This document shows positions 1 to 6,806 of a DNA stretch of 64,000 nt, piece by piece. Each line of letters starts with the position of its first letter. Within the stretch, counting starts at the first letter, position 1. This DNA comes from a bacterium. Lineage in GTDB: Bacteria > Zhuqueibacterota > Zhuqueibacteria > Residuimicrobiales > Residuimicrobiaceae. Made by a program: the position numbers and the translations under genes. The notes below the pieces were generated by a model. The model was not told the DNA's origin and made no database searches. It worked only from the letters and a program-made list of their open reading frames with translations. Location of the stretch: assembly GCA_029565685.1 (NCBI GenBank), contig JAKQNR010000035.1:62001-126000 (forward strand). The letters run 5' to 3'.

Positions 1-1
1 T

Positions 2-100
2 GAAACTATTGAACGAACAGGTCGGGGCAAGCTTCCTCTGCTGATTCAGCGTCTGCGTCTGGATCACCTGCCCCATGGGCCTGAAGAACCTGGCCGATAA
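2..100 (+). CDS. C-terminal end of an acyl/aryl-CoA ligase-like protein (partial)
   Basis: An open frame runs in from the left edge and stops at TAA 98-100, giving 32 residues that contain ETIERTGRGKLPLL. A short 'I-x-RT-x-x-GK' segment close to the C-terminus is typical of adenylate-forming ligases of the phenylacetate-CoA ligase/CapK type, where the Lys belongs to the mobile C-terminal domain. The next gene, an acyl carrier protein, starts 19 bases downstream, which fits a ligase that loads that carrier. Only the tail is visible, so the substrate cannot be inferred and the family call is tentative. Confidence 0.45.
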   Translation, partial: ETIERTGRGKLPLLIQRLRLDHLPHGPEEPGR

Positions 101-119
101 ACGAATGAAGCCTGCACGC

Positions 120-569
120 ATGAACAGAATAGACATTGAAGACCAGGTGCTGGACACTTTGCGCCGGACCGCCCTCAGAGGCAGCCGCCGTGCCATCGGC
201 CCGGACGAGCCCCTGGGAGACCTGGGAGTGGGGCTGGACTCGCTGGCCTTGATAGATTTCGCCACGGCCATTGAAAAACGATTTCAAATTCAATTGCCCG
301 ATGACCTGTGGGTGGAACGCGGGCGGCTTACTCTGGGCTGTTTGAGCGATTGGATGCATCAATCCGTTTCTTCTTCAACCCTCACCGTAGCGGAGGCATG
401 GCAGCCGCCAGCGGCGCAGCAATATGCGCAGAAAAAAGCCCACCCCCCAAAGCCGCACCCGCCTCCCGACAGGCCGGTGGGCATTTCCGCAAACTTGGCC
501 GGCGGCTGGCCGGCGCGGTCGGTTCTCTTTATCAGCATGAAAAGTTGTATATTTTGGAATGCATGCTGA
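120..569 (+). CDS. acyl carrier protein (phosphopantetheine-binding)
   Basis: The first ~85 residues from ATG 120 form a typical carrier domain: an N-terminal helix (IEDQVLDTLRR), an LGDLGVGLDSLALIDF segment whose Ser is the expected 4'-phosphopantetheine site, and a helix containing AIEKRFQIQLP. The protein would shuttle an acyl or aminoacyl group as a thioester in the cytoplasm. The ~60-residue tail after the DWMHQ motif is proline/alanine-rich and unlike carrier proteins. It overlaps the start of the next broken gene, so a frameshift near 360 is possible; a stop in another frame lies at 388-390. In-frame ATGs exist at 75 and 105, but 120 best matches the domain boundary. Neighbours (ligase tail, acyltransferase remnants, PLP decarboxylase) suggest a thiotemplated modification module, not fatty acid synthesis. 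Confidence 0.8.
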   Translation: MNRIDIEDQVLDTLRRTALRGSRRAIGPDEPLGDLGVGLDSLALIDFATAIEKRFQIQLPDDLWVERGRLTLGCLSDWMHQSVSSSTLTVAEAWQPPAAQQYAQKKAHPPKPHPPPDRPVGISANLAGGWPARSVLFISMKSCIFWNAC

Positions 570-1126
570 CGGAAAAATCTTTGCCCGTCTTTTCGTCCTC
601 CATCCCGGTGCAGGTGCGGCCGGCGGTTATGGACGACAGCCATGCGTTGCGCGCGTTCTGGAACCCTTTTAACTATGAGACCATTGACGGACAAAAGATG
701 GATATGACGCTTTTCCAAAACCGCCTCGAGTCGGGCGCAATCTGTCTGGCTGCGTGGCGCCGGGAACAGAATATCGGCATGGACTGGCTCTTCACTTAGG
801 GGTATCGATGCCCTTATTCTGGACTGACCTTCACCTGGCCTGCGGACACCTGTTACGGCGGAGAGCTCTGGGAACATGCAGAATTTCACGGCCAAGGCGT
901 CGGCATGTATCTGCTGACTGCTTCGCCGGCAGCCGCTCAACACGCAGGCTATCTCCGCCGGGTGACTCTGGTAAAAGCGCACAACAGCAAAATGCTCAGC
1001 GCAGCCGTTCAGCTCTACGGCTTTGAAAAGACCGGCGAAATCAACATCAACCGATTGCTGCGCCGGCCGGTTTCAATCTGGCATAAAGGGGGCAAGTCTG
1101 GATACAGTAGAACTCTGGCATTGTAA
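398..1126 (+). pseudogene. GNAT-family N-acetyltransferase, disrupted by two compensating frameshifts
   Basis: The frame from ATG 398 encodes a leader (LYQHEKLYILECML) and the start of a GNAT fold (IPVQVRPAVMDDSHALRAFW...), then meets TAG at 797-799 directly after DWLFT. Reading on in another frame from about 798 gives RGIDALILD up to TGA 825. From about 824 the original frame resumes with LTFTWPADTCYGGELWEHAE, then HGQGVG (an acetyl-CoA pyrophosphate-loop-like motif) and the C-terminal strand LYGFEKTGE. The spliced product is a continuous GNAT domain, so one base appears lost near 797 and one gained near 825. Whether this is decay or base-call error is unknown. The leader resembles GNATs of exopolysaccharide loci (from family memory). 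Confidence 0.6.
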
Positions 1127-1147
1127 CCACTACCCGGCCGCCCCGAA

Positions 1148-2263
1148 ATGATCACAGTACAAGAATCGATTTTTACGGACAAACGCGAACAGACTTTATC
1201 GCCGAGCGGTGAAAGAAAAAAGTCCCCGCAGCAGAGTGACGGGACTCGGCTCTTGAATAAACTGGTTGCATGGCTGATCGAGACGGTGAGAGCGCTCAGG
1301 CTGGACTTTTGGCTGATTTCCGGCAAGGAGGTCTCGAGCGGACGCCCGCTCAGTCTGCTCTATGGGGGCCATAACGCCTATCCAGAGAACAGGGCGTATT
1401 TGCGCAAAATCGCTTTCGCCAATCACAGTTCCCAACGCTATCTCGGCAAAAGATGGCGTTGGAGCCGGAGCGTCAGGAAATCAGCGCTGAGGCACGATTG
1501 CAGTCTGGAATTAGTAGAGACTCCGGATTGGCTCGTCTTCCGCTTTCATCAGCAGACCCGTTCTTTTTTCATCCCCAGTTGGCTGATGGGTGAAATTGAT
1601 CTCTCCGCGCAAACCATCCTGCCTCTGGACCGGTACAGTTTTAACTTTGAAAAGAAAAAATCGCACGAAACCGGCTAGGCTGCCGCCTTTCCACGCCGAA
1701 TGTTGTTCATTCTGCAACAGGGTCATGCGATCGCCGGCTGCCTGATCCATTATGAGAGTCAGCGTCCACACCTGATTAACATGGGGGTGAAAGAGGGCGA
1801 TTCCGCTTATATCAGCGCAGGCGCGATGGGGGCGATCTACTATTTCGGCCTTTTAAGCGTAGGATCAGAGGGTTATACGCGGGCGGCGGTCGGCTGGTCC
1901 CGCGCCTTTTTGAATGACGGCGTGCTTCTCTACAAAAAGCAGCGGGGGGCCTGTCTGGCGGAAAGCTACTCCATCGGCTTCCGGTTAAAGATGATGCAGG
2001 CCTCCGCAGGCGCCGAGGCCTTTTTTAAAAATAATCCGTTCCTCTACATTGCGAAGGGCAAATACTACGGTGCGCTTTTCATCGATGGAGGACAGCAGCT
2101 CTCTGAGCAGGAGTTCGAAGAAATCAAGGAAAAATATTACCTGGAGGGCATGGCCGCCTTGATCGTCTATCCACTGGCGCCAGGTACGAAGAGCGTGCCG
2201 GCGCCTTTCGCCGACCGCATACGCATCGGCTGCACGAACGAATGGTTGAAGAAAGAGGGGTGA
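1148..2263 (+). pseudogene. GNAT-like acyltransferase of a polysaccharide locus, interrupted
   Basis: Two consecutive segments in the same frame are separated by TAG at 1676-1678. The first (from ATG 1148) has FANHSSQRYLGKRW and FFIPSWLMGEIDL; the second, from about 1700, has FILQQGHAIAGCLIHYES, GAMGAIYYFGLLSV, FLNDGVLLYKKQRGA and NPFLYIAKG. Together they resemble one ~400-residue GNAT-like family, but the stretch that normally carries the 'FY..MY.P' region is missing. A one-base shift near 1655 gives KKKIARNRLGCRL, which fits that family better than the KKKSHETG-stop read in the current frame. A small deletion plus a frameshift is therefore likely. Family identity comes from recalled sequence patterns. 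It lies 46 bases before the decarboxylase. Confidence 0.5.
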
Positions 2264-2309
2264 TCGTATCGAATCCAAATCCATCCGATCAGACCGCGCA
2301 CAAAAAAAC

Positions 2310-3728
2310 ATGGGGAAAATAAACATCAAATCCATGCTCAAACGGGCTGTTTATCAATTCCTTCAATCCCACATTGAAAGATCCGCAAGAAATCAAGTGG
2401 GATTGAACCTGTCCCTGTGGGAAGCCGGCGTCGACCAGCAGCACCATCTCATCATGGGCGGCTGCGATTGCACCCGGCTGGCGGCGGATTATGGCACGCC
2501 GCTTTTTGTCGTGGACGAAAAAAAAATCAGGGATAATTATCAGGCTTTTAACCGGGCCTTGACCGCATACGGCCTCGAGGGAAGCGTCTACTATTCCTAC
2601 AAGACCAACCCGGTGCCGGGCATTGTACGCGTTCTTCACGACTGCGGCGCCGGCGCCGAGGTGATCTCAGCCTATGAGCTCTGGCTCGCGCTGAAACTCG
2701 GCGTGCCGCCGGAACGGATTATCTACAACGGACCGAACAAGTCCGCGGAAGGGCTCAAGACCGCCATCGATCACGGCATCAAATTGATCAACATCAATTC
2801 CCTGTCTGAAATCGACCACATCGAACGGCTGGCGGCCGAGAGAAAAAAAAAGGTGCGCATCGGCGTGCGCGTCAGCCCGGGCGTCGGCTGGGGCGCCCAG
2901 TTCGGCCTCAAACTTGAAAACGGCGAGGCGTTGACAGGCTTTCGCAGGATGGCGGCTTGTTCCCACCTTGATCCTCAGGCCATCCATTTTCATCTCGGCA
3001 CCAACCTGCAGAACGCCCACCTTTATCAGAGCGCACTGGCTCAGGTCTTTCAACTCTTGCAGGCCATCCAATCAGAACAGGGTCTCGGTCTTCGCTATCT
3101 CGATCTGGGCGGAGGTTTTGGCGTTCCCACAGTGCGCGGGCTTGGAAACCATGAGATCAAACTGAATACTTTTTTCTATAAACCCTATCCTCCCCCCTGC
3201 GTGGCGGATATCAAGCCTGTCAGCCAGATCATCGATGACATTGTCGCCACGTTTAAGGCGTTATGCCTTCGTTTCAGGATCCATCCCCCGACCCTTTTGT
3301 TTGAACCTGGCCGCTCTCTCACCAGCAACGCAGAGATTCTGCTCACCCGCGTCGGCGACCTGAAGACGACCGCTAATGGATTTCCCATCGCTCTGGTGGA
3401 CGCAGGGATCAACATCGCGCGGCCCATCACCTTCGAGTACCATGAAATCTTTGTGGCCAACCGTATGGCCGCACCCGCGAATCAACGCTGCGGTCTTGCC
3501 GGACCGATCTGCACACCCATGGATTTCTTTCTCAAAAGCAAGAAATTGCCGATTCTGCAAGCAGGCGATCTACTCGCCATCATGGACGCCGGCGCCTATT
3601 TTACCTCCTTTGCCAATGACTTTTCTCTGCCGCGTCCGGCCATCGTCATGGTTTTCGAGGGCGGTCATCGGCTGATCCGGGAGAAAGAATCCTACGACGA
3701 TCTCATCCGCTTGGATCACTACCGATAA
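2310..3728 (+). CDS. PLP-dependent decarboxylase, LysA/ornithine-decarboxylase fold (type III)
   Basis: The 472-residue protein carries the hallmarks of fold-type III decarboxylases. PLP-binding Lys98 lies in YYSYKTNP, followed by HFHLGTNL, the glycine loop LDLGGGFG, FEPGRSL for PLP phosphate binding, GPICTPMD with the catalytic Cys from the partner subunit, and DAGAYFTSF near the C-terminus. It is about 50 residues longer than LysA at the N-terminus. The substrate is unlikely to be free diaminopimelate: the gene follows an acyl carrier protein and a ligase tail. Such decarboxylases occur in exosortase-A clusters (TIGR03099) and in butirosin synthesis, where BtrK decarboxylates a carrier-bound glutamyl group. 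ATG 2310 follows an A-rich stretch with no clear ribosome binding site; the following gene is convergent, 46 bases away. Confidence 0.85.
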   Translation: MGKINIKSMLKRAVYQFLQSHIERSARNQVGLNLSLWEAGVDQQHHLIMGGCDCTRLAADYGTPLFVVDEKKIRDNYQAFNRALTAYGLEGSVYYSYKTNPVPGIVRVLHDCGAGAEVISAYELWLALKLGVPPERIIYNGPNKSAEGLKTAIDHGIKLININSLSEIDHIERLAAERKKKVRIGVRVSPGVGWGAQFGLKLENGEALTGFRRMAACSHLDPQAIHFHLGTNLQNAHLYQSALAQVFQLLQAIQSEQGLGLRYLDLGGGFGVPTVRGLGNHEIKLNTFFYKPYPPPCVADIKPVSQIIDDIVATFKALCLRFRIHPPTLLFEPGRSLTSNAEILLTRVGDLKTTANGFPIALVDAGINIARPITFEYHEIFVANRMAAPANQRCGLAGPICTPMDFFLKSKKLPILQAGDLLAIMDAGAYFTSFANDFSLPRPAIVMVFEGGHRLIREKESYDDLIRLDHYR

Positions 3729-3774
3729 GGGAGGCGTTTTCTGTAGGTGCAACCGGACAACATCGGCAGCCACA

Positions 3775-5175
3775 TCATCTCATCAGCACCATCTTACGCA
3801 TGTCATGGAATTGATCTGTCGTAAGCAACACCAGAAAAACGCCGCTGCTCAGAGCAACTCCTGAATCATCGCAGCCGTCCCAGGACACCTCATAGGCGCC
3901 TTTGCTGCGCCAGCCGTTTTCCAGACGCCGGACATGCGTGCCGCCGGCGTCGACGATGTCCAACTGCACCTGAACATCCTGCGGCAAACAATAAGCAATG
4001 CAGGTGGATTGGTTGAAAGGATTCGGATAGGTGTTGAGCAAGCCGAAGGTATGGGGCAGAGGCACGGTCACCTGAATAGGACCATAATATTCAAAACGGC
4101 CGTCCCGGCTGATCGCTTTAAGCCGATAAAAATAGTGAACCCCTTTTTTCACCTTGGCATCGCGGAAGGAATAACCCTGCCCGCTGCTGCTGCCGCTGAC
4201 CGCAGGAATAAAATCGATCTCGGCAAAAGCATGCCCATCCTCGCTTCGCTCGAGAGAAAAACCCAGATGATCCCTTTCGAGCTCGGTGCGCCAGCTGATT
4301 TGTACACCCTCGCCGCGCACCTCTGCCTTGAAGGAAGCGAGTTTAACCGGCGTGTTGGCATCGATGAGGTTCGCCAGCAGCCACCAAAAGGCTTTGCCCT
4401 TGTTTTCACAGCTCGTCAGGGTGGTGTGACCGGGGCCGTTGGGTTCATAATAGTTCGGATGTTCCTTGGGAATGGACTGGCCGGCATGAACACACCAGTT
4501 GGGAACCACATAGCTGGCCATCTCCCCATTGCTCCAGGCATCGATGTCGCCGAAATCGAAAAGAGGCTTCCCTTGAGAACGACAGTATTCGCGCAGGGCG
4601 ATATTGAACTGGTTTCTGCTGTCTCCGGAGCAATCGGTCTGCTGCGCATTGCCGGTCGCATAGATAAAGAGGACATTGGGGTACTGCTGCTCGAGGGCGT
4701 TCATCCGGCTGATGTAATTCTGCAGCAACGCCTGCCATTCAGCGGTCTCGGGCTGACCGCACCACATATACATGACCGTGTTGATCTCTGGATTCATGGC
4801 CAGCGCATCAGGCACCGTTGGAAAGAAATCCTCAGGCGCCCACGTGTCAGTCCGGTCGCGGATGCACAGCGTGTTGGCAGCCGACGGCAGAGTCCAATCG
4901 ACGGCGACCAGGTATGGGGCGCCCAGGTTCTGTTGGAGCACCTGCAAGCCGATGGTGATCTGCATGCCATGGGATGTATGGCCGAAATAAATACGAAAGT
5001 TATTGGCTGCAGCGCTGATCTGATCAGCTGGAATCGATGGAAAGCGATCGATGCTGGTGTGATCCGCTGTAACCGCCCGGTTGACGCCAAAGACCGATGG
5101 GGCGGACCAGCATAACGCCAGGATGTTGATTAAAATAAACAGCCTGATCGGGATGGCTGGATGACAGTGGCGCAT
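3775..5175 (-). CDS. secreted SGNH-like protein with C-terminal FlgD/T9SS-type sorting domain
   Basis: The 466-residue product starts at an ATG 3 bases after GGAGGT and has a signal peptide (hydrophobic LFILINILALCW, cleavage near residue 30). The N-terminal ~270 residues look like an SGNH/GDSL-type fold: IYFGHTSHGMQI near the start, a strand VLFIYATGN and GPGHTTLTS late. I cannot place a full catalytic triad. A fibronectin-like module (about 275-370, VKLASFKAEVRGEGVQISW) follows, and the C-terminus has TYPNPFNQST with WDGCDDSGV and SGVFLVLL, the FlgD-like sorting module of FCB bacteria. It is the last gene of the leftward polysaccharide locus. A role in processing or binding extracellular glycan is inferred from context only. 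Confidence 0.8.
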   Translation of the reverse strand: MRHCHPAIPIRLFILINILALCWSAPSVFGVNRAVTADHTSIDRFPSIPADQISAAANNFRIYFGHTSHGMQITIGLQVLQQNLGAPYLVAVDWTLPSAANTLCIRDRTDTWAPEDFFPTVPDALAMNPEINTVMYMWCGQPETAEWQALLQNYISRMNALEQQYPNVLFIYATGNAQQTDCSGDSRNQFNIALREYCRSQGKPLFDFGDIDAWSNGEMASYVVPNWCVHAGQSIPKEHPNYYEPNGPGHTTLTSCENKGKAFWWLLANLIDANTPVKLASFKAEVRGEGVQISWRTELERDHLGFSLERSEDGHAFAEIDFIPAVSGSSSGQGYSFRDAKVKKGVHYFYRLKAISRDGRFEYYGPIQVTVPLPHTFGLLNTYPNPFNQSTCIAYCLPQDVQVQLDIVDAGGTHVRRLENGWRSKGAYEVSWDGCDDSGVALSSGVFLVLLTTDQFHDMRKMVLMR

Positions 5176-5251
5176 AGTACCTCCTTCCTGTCGTGCACAG
5201 GATATTTTGAATGCGACGGCTCACCCAAGTCCCCCTCATCCACCCGAATCG

Positions 5252-6772
5252 TTAATAGGCGCGAATCAGCTTTTTCACGATCTGTTCCGAGTCGGTCCGT
5301 AAAAGACAAAAATAGAGGCCGGAAGGCACTCGGCGTCCACGGTTATCGCAACCGTTCCATCGCTGGGCGTGCTGGCCCTTTGATTGCTGTGCATCCACCA
5401 GCCTAGTCACCAGACGACCGGTTATATCGTAAATTTCCATTTTTATTGCCGAATCAGCCGCCAAACGGTAATGAAACTGCATCTCGCCGTTGCAGGGATT
5501 CGGCGTACAGTTCTCAAAGTACAATCCTACGGCCTGGGCATCCTCTTCGGATACTGAGCCGCTCGAGGTGCGCAAGTCCGACTCGATGGCGCCCAGATCG
5601 GGCGCGCTGCCGGCAAAAGGCCAACCGAGGTCTATGCCCGCATCGATGGCCGGACTGCCCAGACGCAGGGAGAAATCACGCTGATCGACGCTGACGAATC
5701 CAGGAGCGGCCTCCAACGCCTCTGCATCCGACGCGTTCTCCAGAGTCTTGGGGCTGGGATCATAGAGGTTCCGTCTGGCGGTAAAATGGGTCACACTTCG
5801 TTCAACGCTGATATGCGGGCGCCGGCCGGAATGAGAAAAAATGTTGTTGCGCACCTCGACGCTGTCCACCGTGCCGCCGACCAGCAGATCGCCCTCCCGG
5901 TTGCCGGACAACGTATTGTGATAGATGCGCACGCGGGTGATGGGGCTCCATCCCTGCACCACGATACCCGCGACGGCGTTGTCGTAGATGATGTTGCCGC
6001 GCAGGAGAATATCTCGGATATCAGCCGGTCCGCCGTCAGCGCCGGCGGCGACGATGATGCCGGAGCGTTCCTGCGAGCTAAAGATCACATTGTTCTCCAC
6101 CACTACGTTTTGCACCATTCGGCGGTAGCCGGGCGGATCTTCCGAGCGCCGCTCCTCATACAGGTGAATGCCGTATCCGCTCATTCCGGAGATCGTATTG
6201 CCGCGCAGGATGTTGTTTTTGCCCTCCTGCACATAGATGCCGTGCCCTTGGGTGCCCATGAAATTTCCATCCAAGCGGATGATGTTTTTTTCCACCAGAT
6301 TGTCATCCCCGGTCAGCATGATCGCAGCATATCCGGTTGTGCCGGTCAGCGTGTTGCCGATGATCTCGACGTGATGGGAGCGGCCGGCCCAATTGACATT
6401 GTACATGGATTTACCATTGCTGAAATGAAGCCCCTGAATGCGTACGTAGGAGGCATCGATGATCAGGCCCCGATCGCTGTTGGTGAACAGGGGGATCTCA
6501 TCGGCGTAGGCGCAGATGGTCACAAATCGGCCGTCCCGGCCGCCCATGCCATAATTGCCACGGATCCAGATCTCGCCCTCCCTGTACATCCCACCGCGGA
6601 CAAAGATCGTGTCTCCCGGGCTCACCCGAGCGACCGCGGCGGAGAGGGTAGCCCAGGGCGCCTCCCGGCTTCCGGACTGACCATCATTGCCGTTCATGGC
6701 GACAAAACGAAGGCCCGCAAAAGCGCTGCCCCAGATCAAAAGCAGAGCAAGAATCAAATAGCGGCAGTTCAT
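5252..6772 (-). CDS. secreted right-handed beta-helix protein (pectate-lyase-like) with sorting domain
   Basis: I place the start at ATG 6770-6772, preceded by AAGGAG, giving 506 residues with a clean signal peptide (MNCRYLILALLLIWGSAFA). The mature N-terminus has FVAMNGNDGQSGSREAPWATL and then SPGDTIFVRGGMY, the usual opening of right-handed beta-helix proteins of the pectate-lyase/NosD type. From about residue 90 to 370, repeated N-x-I and G-I turns (VEKNIIRLDGN, ILRGNTISGMSGYGIHL, VVENNVIFSS) mark the helix coils. The last ~85 residues are a FlgD-like sorting domain (TPNPCNGEM, WNGCDNRGR, PSGLYFCLL). No catalytic residues can be assigned, so it could be a lyase, an epimerase-like enzyme or a binding protein for the polysaccharide made by the same locus. 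Confidence 0.85.
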   Translation of the reverse strand: MNCRYLILALLLIWGSAFAGLRFVAMNGNDGQSGSREAPWATLSAAVARVSPGDTIFVRGGMYREGEIWIRGNYGMGGRDGRFVTICAYADEIPLFTNSDRGLIIDASYVRIQGLHFSNGKSMYNVNWAGRSHHVEIIGNTLTGTTGYAAIMLTGDDNLVEKNIIRLDGNFMGTQGHGIYVQEGKNNILRGNTISGMSGYGIHLYEERRSEDPPGYRRMVQNVVVENNVIFSSQERSGIIVAAGADGGPADIRDILLRGNIIYDNAVAGIVVQGWSPITRVRIYHNTLSGNREGDLLVGGTVDSVEVRNNIFSHSGRRPHISVERSVTHFTARRNLYDPSPKTLENASDAEALEAAPGFVSVDQRDFSLRLGSPAIDAGIDLGWPFAGSAPDLGAIESDLRTSSGSVSEEDAQAVGLYFENCTPNPCNGEMQFHYRLAADSAIKMEIYDITGRLVTRLVDAQQSKGQHAQRWNGCDNRGRRVPSGLYFCLLRTDSEQIVKKLIRAY

Positions 6773-6806
6773 CAGAAACTCCTTCTCCCCCAAAACGCCC
6801 TTTGCC

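Noticed and set aside
3934..5115. Long + strand open frame of 393 codons opposite the SGNH-like gene
   Set aside because: No ribosome binding site or recognisable motifs; the opposite strand carries a signal peptide, fibronectin-like and sorting domains.
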